Assembly (NCBI GenBank): GCA_016930595.1
Contig: JAFGGJ010000041.1
Location: 1-46,169 of the forward strand
Length of the DNA stretch: 46,169 nucleotides
From: Planctomycetota bacterium
Lineage (GTDB): Bacteria > Planctomycetota > SZUA-567 > JAFGGJ01
Direction of reading: 5' to 3'
The notes under the pieces are model-generated. The model was not told the origin of the DNA and did not search any database. It saw only the letters and a list, made by a program, of their open reading frames with translations. This document shows, piece by piece, positions 23,098 through 32,500 of this stretch. Made by a program: the position numbers and the translations under genes. The first letter of the stretch is position 1. Each line of letters opens with the position of its first letter.

Positions 23098-24501
23098 TCA
23101 CCTGCCGCTTTCCGCCCGCACGTCGTAACACTTCAGGACCGTTAGGTCACGGACCAGGAGCCTTCCGGAAACGAGCGCCATGGGTCCCCAGGCGTCGTGC
23201 CCGTCCAGGACCCTGGCGCGGGCCAGTCTCATGTAGCCATCCGGGCCCGCCGCCGCCAGTGTCAGAACACCTTCGCTGTCCATGACGAACAGCATGCCCG
23301 CCGCCGCCAGCCACGGGCCGTACCCCTTGTAGAAACGTTCTTCGTCGCCGCTTGTCCACTGCAGTTCGCCCGCGGGCTCCATGCACACGAGCCGACCGTC
23401 GGATCGAACAGCGTACAGGTAGCCGTCATAACAGACGGGGGTATGCTGCTCACAGCCGAAATCGGCCGGATCTTTACGATAGAGTTCCCTCGCGAAAAAA
23501 ACGCCGTTGTTTTCTTCCAGGGCCAGCATCATCGCCCCGGAATTGTAGCCTCCGCATAAGAGTATCCTGCCGTCGCCGACATGCACCGGGCTGGGTATGT
23601 TCGCAATCGCGATTTTCCAGGCGTCGGTTTTCCAGAGGAGTTCGCCGGTGGCGGCGTCAACGCCGGCGACGCCGCCCGAAGCGCAGTAGACGTACATCCT
23701 TCTGCCCTTGAAATCAACGGGCGTGATCGAGGAATGGGTCATTTCCCATTTCCACGGATTGGGCGTCTCCCACGCGATGCGGCCAGTTTCGCATTCGACG
23801 GCCATCATCAGGGAGTTCCCGCCGTGAGCCAGAACGGCCCTGCCGTTTTCCACGAGCGGGCACTGTCCGGCGTACCAGGGAGGAACCCGGGTACCGAAGT
23901 CGTTCACGAGATCCTTGGCCCAGATAAACTCGCCGGTAACGGAATTCAGACACGTGACGTGGCACTTGGGGCCCATGGTGACAACGTACTCATCGGTCAC
24001 GGCGGGCACGGTACGGGACATCCCGTGGTTGCGCTTGACCTTTACAGGGTAGGCGTAGTTCCATATTTCGGCGCCGTCCGCCAGCGAGAGGCACCTGATG
24101 ACGTCGGTCTTCTGCGCCACGTCGTAATCCAGCAGGTAGACACGGCCGTTGAGCACGGCGGGGCCGGCGTGGCCTTCGCCGAGATCGCGCGCCCACAAGA
24201 GCGGCGGGCCGCCTTGGGGCCACGTGCGTGCCAGGGGTACGGTTTCGCGGCTTATGCCGTCCCTGTCAGCGTCCCTGAAGCACGGCCAGGAGCCCCCTAT
24301 GCCGACGGCGGGAACGGCGTCGCCCGTCGCAAGGCGTCCGAGCTCGGGGGCCGGCCTGCCGGTGGAGCCGACTTCCTGGAACAACCTGTCCATGCCGGGC
24401 ACCCTCATCGAAAGCGCGGTGCCGCCGCCACCCAGCCAGACGGCTATCGTCAGCGCTCCGGCTGCGGCCACGGACAGAGGTACAGAAAGCCTAACGGCCA
24501 T
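23098..24501 (-). CDS. Beta-propeller protein, first gene of the redox operon
   Basis: A 467-residue exported or membrane-anchored PQQ-like propeller. The N-terminal hydrophobic segment (VPLSVAAAGALTIAVWL) is followed by SWPCFRDADRDG, the WPxFRG-type motif, and about seven blades (VYLLDYDVAQ, YVYCASGGVAGVDAATGELLW, LYAVRSDGRLVCMEP). ATG 24501 has GGGG 6 bases upstream; an in-frame ATG at 24546 has no ribosome site. It is the first gene of a run of twelve minus-strand genes with gaps of at most about 100 bases. The divergent gene at 24819 encodes a paralogue. Confidence 0.8.
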   Translation of the reverse strand: MAVRLSVPLSVAAAGALTIAVWLGGGGTALSMRVPGMDRLFQEVGSTGRPAPELGRLATGDAVPAVGIGGSWPCFRDADRDGISRETVPLARTWPQGGPPLLWARDLGEGHAGPAVLNGRVYLLDYDVAQKTDVIRCLSLADGAEIWNYAYPVKVKRNHGMSRTVPAVTDEYVVTMGPKCHVTCLNSVTGEFIWAKDLVNDFGTRVPPWYAGQCPLVENGRAVLAHGGNSLMMAVECETGRIAWETPNPWKWEMTHSSITPVDFKGRRMYVYCASGGVAGVDAATGELLWKTDAWKIAIANIPSPVHVGDGRILLCGGYNSGAMMLALEENNGVFFARELYRKDPADFGCEQHTPVCYDGYLYAVRSDGRLVCMEPAGELQWTSGDEERFYKGYGPWLAAAGMLFVMDSEGVLTLAAAGPDGYMRLARARVLDGHDAWGPMALVSGRLLVRDLTVLKCYDVRAESGR

Positions 24502-24684
24502 CAAAAGCCCCGTATTCCCATTCAAAGGCAGAACCCCGGTCAACATCAGGGGTTAAAGCATACAGGCTGCACGTGAGCTCCGCCACCTACCGACTGTTTT
24601 TACACTCATACTCACTTTCCGTCACCCTGTTTATATCCCGGGGGGGCGACAATGTGCCGGAACCGCTTTCGGCGGAAAAACATG

Positions 24685-24714
24685 TTGACCGGCGGCGTTA
24701 CGTATCTGTATTAC
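24685..24714 (+). promoter_or_regulatory. Promoter candidate for the propeller gene at 24819
   Basis: TTGACC (24685-24690), an 18-base spacer and TATTAC (24709-24714). A start near 24721 gives a leader of almost 100 bases that contains the hairpin at 24763. Confidence 0.4.
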
Positions 24715-24762
24715 ATCTGGGAGCGGAAAGCTGTCGCCGGGAAGCGGGCGTACAATCAACGG

Positions 24763-24788
24763 ACCGGGCGGCGGAGCCGACACCCGGT
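24763..24788 (+). promoter_or_regulatory. Leader hairpin upstream of the ribosome site
   Basis: ACCGGG (24763-24768) pairs with CCCGGT (24783-24788), and inside it CGGC (24769-24772) pairs with GCCG (24776-24779) around GGA, leaving a three-base bulge. It ends 14 bases before AAGGAG (24803-24808). It could modulate translation, but GC-rich DNA often forms such stems by chance. Confidence 0.25.
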
Positions 24789-24818
24789 GAGCCAAGCCGT
24801 ACAAGGAGAATCGTCTTG

Positions 24819-26315
24819 ATGAAAAAACTTGCCAGGCTGTGGCCGGCATTGACGCTGTTGATCTATCTTGCCATGCCGAGAGCGCTTGCTTCCGACTGGC
24901 CCCAATTCCGCGGAGCCGGCCGGGACGGCAAATCCGACGAAAAGGGCCTGCTGAAACAGTGGCCGGCCGGCGGGCCCACGCTCCTGTGGAAAGTCACGGG
25001 CATCGGCGCCGGTTACGGGAGCACGGCCGTTGCGAACGGTATCGTTTACACTACCGGCGGCCGCGGCGGCCAGCTGGTGCTGACGGCGCTGGACCTCAGC
25101 GGGAAAAAACTCTGGGAGCAGACCCAGGGGCCGACTGACACTGGACAGTACGCCGGCTCCCGCTCCACGCCGACGATAGACGGCGCCAACCTCTACCTGA
25201 TGTCCAGTAAGGGCCTGCTGGTATGCAGGGACGCCAGGACGGGCGCCCCCCGGTGGTCGAAGGACCTGAACAGGGACTTCGGCGGAAGAGACCCCAACTG
25301 GGGGCGGGCCGAGTCGATCCTTATATACCAGAACCTGGCCTTCGCCACCCCGGGCCGCAGCAACTGCATCGTCGCGCTGGACAAGCTCACCGGTCGCACC
25401 GTCTGGACCGGCAACGGCCTGAGCGACGACGTGGACCACGTGTCGCCGATCGCCTTCGAGTATAAGAACGTCCCGATGCTCGTCACCGTCACCAGGCAGG
25501 CCATGGTGGGGGTGGACATACGCAACGGACGCATGTTGTGGCGCAACACGCGGGTGAACAGCGGTACCGCCAACTGCTCCTCGCCGGTCTTCGAAGACGG
25601 CTACGTCTTCGCGGCCACTGGTTACGGGAGCGGCGGGGCGTGCGTCAAGCTGGAAGTAGGCGGCAACGACGTCTTCGCACCCCAGGTGTGGGAAACCAAG
25701 GACATGGTTAACCATCACGGCGGCTACGTGGTGGTGAACGGCTATATATACGGGAACCATAACAACGGGTGGAGTTGCCTGGAGATGAAGACCGGGCGCA
25801 AGCTGTGGGAAGACCGCGGCGTCGGCAAAGGCTCTCTCATCTACGCCGACGGCATGCTCTACACCTACAGCGAACGCCGCGGCCGCCTGGGACTGGTGGA
25901 AGCGAAGCCCGACGGATTCCGGATGGTGAGCGATTTCAGCGTGGAAGGCGAAGCACAGAGCTGGGCCTACCCGGCCATTTCCGACGGCAGGCTCTACGTC
26001 CGCTACGGCGACAACCTGTACTGCTTCGATATCCGCGGCCCTCAATACGAAACCCTGAACAGGAAAGAGACGAAACCCGCCCCCAAAACGACGCAAGCCG
26101 CCGAAAAACCCGCGCCGGAACCCAGACCCGCCCCGAAATACACGCCCCGGCCGCAGACGGACGAAGAAATAGCGCGCCGGCTCTATAACACCGCGCACAA
26201 CTACCTCAGGAACAACGTCAGAAGCATGGCGAAGACCAAGCTCAAGGAAGTTGCCGACAAGTACCCGGATACCGAATACGGAAAGAAAGCGGCGGAAGAA
26301 CTGAAGAGTTTCTGA
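24819..26315 (+). CDS. Secreted beta-propeller with C-terminal helical extension
   Basis: A 498-residue exported protein with a signal (LARLWPALTLLIYLAMPRALA) cleaved near residue 28. The mature part begins DWPQFRGAGRDG, the clearest copy of the WPxFRG motif in the window. Propeller blades extend to about residue 415 (VVNGYIYGNHNNGW, LYVRYGDNLYCFD). A Pro/Lys-rich linker follows, then an alpha-helical tail of about 60 residues (EEIARRLYNTAHNYL, DTEYGKKAAEELKSF) resembling a TPR-like hairpin and probably a docking site. ATG 24819 follows AAGGAG at 10 bases; an adjacent in-frame TTG at 24816 is also possible. It is divergent from the operon that encodes its paralogues. Confidence 0.83.
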   Translation: MKKLARLWPALTLLIYLAMPRALASDWPQFRGAGRDGKSDEKGLLKQWPAGGPTLLWKVTGIGAGYGSTAVANGIVYTTGGRGGQLVLTALDLSGKKLWEQTQGPTDTGQYAGSRSTPTIDGANLYLMSSKGLLVCRDARTGAPRWSKDLNRDFGGRDPNWGRAESILIYQNLAFATPGRSNCIVALDKLTGRTVWTGNGLSDDVDHVSPIAFEYKNVPMLVTVTRQAMVGVDIRNGRMLWRNTRVNSGTANCSSPVFEDGYVFAATGYGSGGACVKLEVGGNDVFAPQVWETKDMVNHHGGYVVVNGYIYGNHNNGWSCLEMKTGRKLWEDRGVGKGSLIYADGMLYTYSERRGRLGLVEAKPDGFRMVSDFSVEGEAQSWAYPAISDGRLYVRYGDNLYCFDIRGPQYETLNRKETKPAPKTTQAAEKPAPEPRPAPKYTPRPQTDEEIARRLYNTAHNYLRNNVRSMAKTKLKEVADKYPDTEYGKKAAEELKSF

Positions 26316-26387
26316 AACCCTGCGGAAGCGCCCTTCCCCTCCTTTGCCGGGGAACAGGATTCAACTTGTGGCGTTTTGAGCCTTGCG

Positions 26388-26430
26388 GATACCGCGGCCG
26401 TCCCTATCATCCCCCACTGTCGGCGGTATC
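26388..26430. repeat. Inverted repeat upstream of the second URO-D gene
   Basis: GATACCGC (26388-26395) and GCGGTATC (26423-26430) are perfect eight-base inverted copies separated by 27 bases, ending 36 bases before the ATG. They could be half-sites of an operator or a stem in the leader. No T run follows, so it is not a typical terminator. Confidence 0.3.
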
Positions 26431-26466
26431 GACAGGATCCCGGCATGCCGTGAAGGGGCTGCGAAA

Positions 26467-27582
26467 ATGGCCATGACCTTGAAAGAAATGAACCTGCGCG
26501 TGTTCAGCGGCGAACCCGTCCCCCACGTCTTTTTCCAGCCGCGGTTCGAACCGTGGGTCGCGTGGAACAAGCTGTTCAACAGCCTGCCGGAAGAAGTGAA
26601 GCACCTGGACCTCCGCCAGATATACGACCTCGTGGGCGCCTCCATGCGCACCGTGCACTACTACACGGGCCAGCCGGGACCGATAGTAAGCTCTTTCACG
26701 GATGAAGTGGCGGTCTCCCACAAGAAGGACGGGGGGATCATGGAGACGCGGTACGACACGCCGCACGGACCGCTGTTCTCCAAACAGAAATTCACCGAAG
26801 ACCAGACGTGGCGGACGATCGAGTTTCCCGCGAAGAAAAAAGAAGACCTCCCTGCCCTGAAGTGGCTCATTGAGCGTGAGGTCATATCGTTCTCGGCGGA
26901 CAATTTCAGGCAGGGCGCAGAATTCATAGGCGAGCGCGGCGAGCCGTCGTTCTGGGTGCCCAAAAGCCCGTATTTCGCACTGGCGCAGCAGTGGATGAAG
27001 TACGAAGACTTCATCTTCGCCATGATGGACGCCGCTCCCGAAATGCTGGACATCATGAAAGTGATAGACGAAGGCTACGACCGGGTGTACGAAGAACTCA
27101 TATCCAGCGGGATGGTCAGGATAATCAACTTCGGTGAAAACATAGCCATGGCGTACCTGTCGCCGCAGTACTTTGAAGAACACTGCCTGCCGTGGTACGA
27201 GAAGCGTTCGAACCAGCTGCGCCGCGCCGGCATCTACACCCACATTCACATAGACGGGTATTTCAGGCCGCTGCTGCCGTACCTGAAGACAATGCCCTTC
27301 GACGGCCTGGAAGCCCTCACCCCCGAGCCGCAGGGCGACGTCTCCATCGACGAAATCAAGGAGCACATCGGCGACAAGGTGCTCCTGGACGGAATACCCG
27401 CCGTGTACTTCCTGGAACACCACAGCGAAGAACTGCTGCAAGAATGCGTGGAGAAGCTGGTGAAACTCTTTCACCCCAGGCTCATCCTGGGTATTTCCGA
27501 TGAATTGCCCGAAGCGGCCACGGAAGTCGGCTTCGAGCGCCTGAAGCGCGTATCCGAATACGCCCGCTCCTGCAAGGACTGA
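26467..27582 (+). CDS. Uroporphyrinogen decarboxylase-family protein (URO-D 2)
   Basis: A 371-residue URO-D superfamily TIM-barrel protein. It differs from the other two copies in the window: the position equivalent to the methyltransferase zinc motif reads HIHIDGYF (residues 259-266), with no Cys, so the usual His-x-Cys zinc site is not present. The C-terminal part keeps the family GIPAVYFLE and LILGISDELP elements. ATG 26467 has AAGGGG 8 bases upstream; a longer frame from 26383 lacks support. It follows the propeller gene on the same strand after about 150 bases. Function unknown; true HemE activity is unlikely because the HemE signature at the N-terminus is missing. Confidence 0.75.
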   Translation: MAMTLKEMNLRVFSGEPVPHVFFQPRFEPWVAWNKLFNSLPEEVKHLDLRQIYDLVGASMRTVHYYTGQPGPIVSSFTDEVAVSHKKDGGIMETRYDTPHGPLFSKQKFTEDQTWRTIEFPAKKKEDLPALKWLIEREVISFSADNFRQGAEFIGERGEPSFWVPKSPYFALAQQWMKYEDFIFAMMDAAPEMLDIMKVIDEGYDRVYEELISSGMVRIINFGENIAMAYLSPQYFEEHCLPWYEKRSNQLRRAGIYTHIHIDGYFRPLLPYLKTMPFDGLEALTPEPQGDVSIDEIKEHIGDKVLLDGIPAVYFLEHHSEELLQECVEKLVKLFHPRLILGISDELPEAATEVGFERLKRVSEYARSCKD

Positions 27583-27641
27583 AGCAGAAACACCGTACAG
27601 CCGCTCCCGTTGCCGGCGCGCGAAGGTTTCAGGCGGACGCG

Positions 27642-28607
27642 CTATTCTCCGGGAGCGTTCCCGTCGTCGTCCATGCGCACCCGGACTTCGTTTGACGCGT
27701 CGGAAGCGTTCCCGGCGTAGTCGTACGCGACAACCCTGTAGTGGTATCCGCCGGGGTTGACAAGGGTCGTGTCCGTGAACGCGACGTTGTGCGTCACGGC
27801 GACGAGGTTGCCATCCTCTGCTTTGACGTCGCCCGCGGCCGACCGGTACACGCGGTAGAGCACGGCGAAGAGGTTGTCTTCGGGACGCGACCACGTAAGC
27901 GTCACGACGCCCTCCGCCGCCGAAACCTTCAGATCCTCTATGGCCGCCGGCGGCTGAACGTCGTCGCCCCTGTAGAGAACGACGTTGTCAAGGGCGAGGA
28001 AGGTGCGCGTGTTGTCCCCGGCCCCGCCGGGATGAAAACGTATCCCGTTCAGGCTGTGCATCTCCGTGTTGATGGCAACGTGCGTGGCATTGAACTTGTT
28101 CCGGAAAAGGTCCCACGTGATGGTCCCCCATTGCCTGTCATCCAGGCGCTGCACGGGGTCCTGCATCCAGGGCGCGGGAGTTTTCCCGTCCTTCCGCACC
28201 GGGACGCTCGTGTTGTAGCAGTTGTCGTCGGCCCCGTCCACCGGGGCGATGGGCTGTACGCTCGCCACGTCTTCTGTGTAGGCGCACAGGCTGATACGCA
28301 GATCGCTCGTGGGAGTCCTGTCGAGAACCAGCCATATCTCCCGTCCGCCGTACCATGGTTCACCGCCCGGCCCGCCGGCTTCCAGGACGACGCACTTGCC
28401 GTCGCCCTCGTAGTCCAGGTCTCCCGAAAGCACCACGCTGTTCCCCATCGCCTTGTTTTCGGGATGGGGGTATTCGCCGCCGCTGGTGAATTCCTTCGGC
28501 CGCTCGCCGTCACTGTTGAAGTCGTACTTCCGGATGACCTCGCATTCCCCTGCAGACAGCGATCCGCACAGCAGTACCGGTACAAGCACACCCGCCAGTC
28601 GCTTCAT
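27642..28607 (-). CDS. Secreted jelly-roll plus Fn3 protein (paralogue B)
   Basis: A 321-residue exported protein: a signal peptide (MKRLAGVLVPVLLCGSLSAG), a beta-sandwich domain of about 200 residues (starting IRKYDFNSDG and closing LALDNVVLYRGDD), then a fibronectin type III domain (PPAAIEDLKVSAAEGVVTLTWSRPEDN, YHYRVVAYDYAGNAS). Its ATG overlaps the stop of paralogue A as ATGA, with GGAGG 7 bases upstream, so the two are translated together. The first domain resembles carbohydrate-binding jelly rolls and also a domain inside the giant lipoprotein upstream. No catalytic residues are evident. Probable role: glycan binding at the cell surface. Confidence 0.75.
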   Translation of the reverse strand: MKRLAGVLVPVLLCGSLSAGECEVIRKYDFNSDGERPKEFTSGGEYPHPENKAMGNSVVLSGDLDYEGDGKCVVLEAGGPGGEPWYGGREIWLVLDRTPTSDLRISLCAYTEDVASVQPIAPVDGADDNCYNTSVPVRKDGKTPAPWMQDPVQRLDDRQWGTITWDLFRNKFNATHVAINTEMHSLNGIRFHPGGAGDNTRTFLALDNVVLYRGDDVQPPAAIEDLKVSAAEGVVTLTWSRPEDNLFAVLYRVYRSAAGDVKAEDGNLVAVTHNVAFTDTTLVNPGGYHYRVVAYDYAGNASDASNEVRVRMDDDGNAPGE

Positions 28608-29515
28608 TTCTGTTCCTCCGCGGATACGGCTTTCCCGTCGTCGTCCAGGACGATCTTCACCGTGTTCGACGCCTGCGAGGCGTTCCCGGCGAAGTCGCGA
28701 GCCACGACACGGTAATAGTATGTCCCGGGGCTGACGATCGAGTCGTCGGCGAATTCAAGCCTGTTGGTGGCGGCCACGAGGTTGTCTTTTGCGAGAGCGA
28801 CGTCTTGGGATGCCGCCCTGTATATATCGTATTTCACCGCGAACAGGTCGTCGTCGGGACGGGACCATCTCAGCCTGACGCGGCCCTCCTCCGCGGTCGA
28901 AGCGAGGTCGGCCACGGCGGCGGGAGGGGTTTCGTCGGTGCCGGCATACAGCACGAAGTTGTCGATGGAAACCGACGCTTCCTTGCCGGTGTCGTCCGCC
29001 GCGCCGTGAAAACTCACCGCCCGACACTTGTGTATGTCCGGGTTGATCTGCGCGTGCGTGCCGTTGAACCTGTTCCCGGAAAGGTCGAGCGTAACCGTAC
29101 CCCATTCGCCGTCGGCCTGGTTGTTCTCCGCCGGCCCGGCCGGCCACCCGGTATGGAGCTTCTCCCCGATGACGTTCCCGATGGCGGGAGCATACGTGTT
29201 GTCGCGGGGTTCGTACGTCGGCCAGTTCTGGCCGAGACCTTGCACGTTGACAAGCTTAACGCAGAAGGAAGCCTTTAGATCCTTGAAGGGGATCAGATCC
29301 TTCCACTGGGTCCCAAAATCTATTCTGTTCCGGTCGGCCTTCTTGAACAGGCACTTGCCCGTGCCCTCGTAGGGGTCTTCGGCAACGACTTCGCCGCCAG
29401 GCCCTCGCCCGAAATCAATCTTCTCCCCGTCGAAATCCTCCCTGACGTGGACCTGCAGGGCGGGACAGGGCGCGGCAAGGATCAAGGCCAGCAGCGTGCA
29501 CGATACGGCTCTCAC
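28604..29515 (-). CDS. Secreted jelly-roll plus Fn3 protein (paralogue A)
   Basis: A 303-residue exported protein with a signal peptide (VSCTLLALILAAPCPA), a beta-sandwich starting VREDFDGEKIDFG and closing VSIDNFVLYAGTDE, and a C-terminal Fn3 domain (PPAAVADLASTAEEGRVRLRWSRPDDD, YYYRVVARDFAGNAS). The start is a GTG at 29515 with AGGGGG 6 bases upstream, 9 bases after the giant gene's stop. It is a clear tandem paralogue of the next gene, sharing both domains and the linker TPPAA/QPPAA. It probably acts with the giant glycosidase-like lipoprotein on an extracellular glycan. Confidence 0.75.
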   Translation of the reverse strand: MRAVSCTLLALILAAPCPALQVHVREDFDGEKIDFGRGPGGEVVAEDPYEGTGKCLFKKADRNRIDFGTQWKDLIPFKDLKASFCVKLVNVQGLGQNWPTYEPRDNTYAPAIGNVIGEKLHTGWPAGPAENNQADGEWGTVTLDLSGNRFNGTHAQINPDIHKCRAVSFHGAADDTGKEASVSIDNFVLYAGTDETPPAAVADLASTAEEGRVRLRWSRPDDDLFAVKYDIYRAASQDVALAKDNLVAATNRLEFADDSIVSPGTYYYRVVARDFAGNASQASNTVKIVLDDDGKAVSAEEQK

Positions 29516-29524
29516 GGCGGCCCC

Positions 29525-32500
29525 CTACTCTATCTCGAAATGATGCGCGGCGGCGGTCCCCGTACTCAGGTCGAGAAGATTCACGGTCCACCTGCCCTTT
29601 GCATCGTTGTAGGCGAGCGGGAGGGTTATTTCGCCGGCGCCCTTTTTCGCCAGGATGGTCCTGGCGCAGCCGAGTCTCTCGGCGCCGTCGGGCCCATGCA
29701 GCCTGACCCGCACGACGTGGGTCCCGGTCACTTCGCCTTCGCCGCGGACCTGCAGGGACACTTTCAGGTCCGCCCCGGCCGCAATCTTATCCGGCGCCGT
29801 CGCTTCGATGCCCGTAACCCTGTACGGCAGCAGCGCATACAGCGCCGGCATGGTGGGTTCGGTGGCTATCGAAGCGGTATCCGTCAGCCCCAGGTACTTC
29901 CGCCCGCGCAGTTCATAGATGTGCGCCTTGCGGGGCATCGTGACGTCCAGCTTCTGCGAGCCGGCGCGGATCGACACGTATTCGATGCCGCCCAGTTCGT
30001 GGTAGAACGTTTCCGTCGTGAGCGCGGGCCTGCCGCCTTCGGCTATCTTCATCCTGGGCGCAACGCCCGCCTTCGCCAGTATGTCCGATATCATCTTCCG
30101 GCGGCGCGACGGGTCTCTCTGCCTGTCTTGGTTGTAGTCGTGGATGTTGGAAGCAAGATGCAGCACCCAACCCTGCCCGACCTGCTTCTCCGCGGCCTTG
30201 CCGGAATCAATCCCGAAGTATTCCTCCAGGAAGCCCTTATCCCGGGGAGCACCGTGCTCATCCCACCTGCCGATATTCGTATCCGTCACCAGCACACCGC
30301 CCGCTTCGACCCATTTTTTCGCCGCCGTGCATTCCTCGTCGGAAAGGGCGCTGGTGGACGGCATGATGAAAACCTTGTATCTCGGATACTCCAGCACCCC
30401 CTTTTCGAGCTGTTCATAAGACACGTATTCGAGCTGCATAGCCATGTCTTCGACAAGGGATACCCAGGCGGTGCGGCTGTCGCGCGCGTTTCCCCCGGCG
30501 ATATAGTCCATGTTCACGGTGGCGTGGCTGTAGTGTATCGCGACGGGGTCGTTGACGTGCCTCGCCTTCAGGAAGAGCGTCCCGTAGCCGTCCCGGTAAA
30601 TCTCCTTCATCCGGCGCCTGAGCGCTTCCCCCGCAGACGTCAGGGAAAAGTCCGGGTTCAGGAAGTGGGTATCGACCCACTGAAGCGAGCCAGGGTAGCC
30701 TTCCAGAAGCGAATGCCACTTGTCGCTCTGGCCGGGGTTCACCCGGACCTTCTTGTCGGGAGTGTTCCAGGACCGGATCATCTCGCCGGTCGTGCCGGAT
30801 ATATACGGCTCGGTCCAGGTGAAGTGGTTCATCACCAGCCACCAGTCCCAGCCTCCGTACGGGGCCGCCGTCTGGCTGCCGCCGATGCCCATGCACGCGT
30901 CGGGGTCCGTCCTGCGTGCGCATTTCCACGTGTGCTCCACGAACTCGTTGTACGTTATGTTGCTGAACGTCCTGTGGTCGACCCACGGGGCGTAGCTCGT
31001 CTTGCGCTCCCTTACCTTCTCGGCGTAGAAGGGCACAACGTCCTCCCACGCGGCAAAGTCCGTCTGCCACGTCCCGTTCAGCTCTTCCAGCGAAGCGTAT
31101 TCCGTCTTCAGCCACTCTCGGAACGCTTCCAGCGCCTTGGGCGAAAAGTCAAAGTCGTGTTCCTTCATGTACGTGGTGAACGACATCTCGTCGCCCAGGT
31201 CGTAGAACCACGGGTCGTACTTCGCTATCGGCTTCATTATCCAGTCGATCCGGCGGCTGACCCAGTCGAGGTACGCCTTGTCGTTCAGACAGTGATAGGT
31301 ATCGCCGCGCAGCCAGCGGTCAGGCGGCCATGAAGCATAATCCACGTCCGCCTTGGGCACCGCTCCTTCCTCCGGAAAACCGTTCTGATCCATCGGCACC
31401 AGCGGGCAGCGCCACAGCCACCTGGTGTCGTGCGTCTCGTGCCACTTCTTGACGCGCGGGAAGTAATTCCTTTCCATCCAGTTGTGGTTCGAGCTGTGTG
31501 CCAGGAAGTATTCGATGGGCAGCACTTCGTAGTTGTTGCGGATGTGCGCCCGCATGATATACGCGTTCGACCACGGCCTGGTTATCCATCCGCCCAGCAT
31601 CCCCAGTTCACTCCGCATGTAACCGAACAGGTCCTTCATGTAGTGGTATTCCGTCGGGAACGTCAGGCAGATCGTGTACCGGAACTCGTCCGTGGCGTGC
31701 GCCGGCTGCCGTATGTAGACCGGAGTCCTGACATCGTGCTGGCTCACCCCGCCGCTTACGGCTTCCGCCATGGCGTAGACCATCTTGGTAAACGTGCGCT
31801 TGAGCGGCAGGTCGACTTCCCGGCTGCCCGCTGGCACGCTCTTCTGCTCGACGACGCGCCCCCACGTGTCAACCAGCGACACGACGACTTCGCCGCCCCC
31901 GGAACTGTCCACGGCGATTTTCACACTGTCGGCCGGCACGTAGTAGTCCTTGGCGTCGACGACCTGCAGCGAAGTAACGCGTATCGCGGGATCGATCGCA
32001 AAAGCCCCGCTCGCAAAATCCAGCACGGCCGACACGTCGTCCGCTTTCTGCCTGAGGAACACGTCAACCCGGTTGACGCCGCCGCGGAGACTCCGTGGTA
32101 CGTCCAGGGCGACAAGGTTATCGCCCTTCACAAGGCTGACGGGATTGGAAGATTTCTCAATGGTCGCGCCGTGTCTGTCGCACCACCGGGCTTCGACAAG
32201 ACATTCCCGGACGGCGCTGCTCGCCACGTTGACTTCGACCTTGCCTTCCGCCACGGCCACGACGGGGATGTCCGCCGCCACGCCGCCGGAACGCACAAGG
32301 GCTTCGGGGATCCTGTCCCTGCTCACCACGAAATTGTCGATCGCGTAGAACTCGCCTCCAGGGGCATCCGGTATAAAAATGCTCATGTCCACCAGCGGCG
32401 TTCCCGCAGGGGGCTTCTGGTCGGCGCCTTCCATGGACGACAGCGGCGCCTGGAAGAACGTCCACTTCCCGGTTTCCGGCTCGCGTATCCGGATTGCCCA

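Larger units (their letters stand above)
24502..24818. other. Divergent intergenic region between two propeller genes
   Basis: These 317 bases hold no coding frame I trust. A seven-G run (24640-24646) preceded by CCC lies near the middle. A plus-strand promoter candidate and a leader hairpin are listed separately. For the minus-strand operon I see only an isolated TATAAA (24630-24635) without a matching -35, so its promoter is not identified. Confidence 0.6.

Noticed and set aside
8487-26315. Quinoprotein dehydrogenases using PQQ
   Set aside because: The blades are PQQ-like in fold only; the chains are short and no catalytic Asp/calcium arrangement or heme motif is visible.
26334-26354. TTCCCC/GGGGAA stem after the propeller gene as a terminator
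   Set aside because: Six-base stem with a nine-base loop and no T tract.
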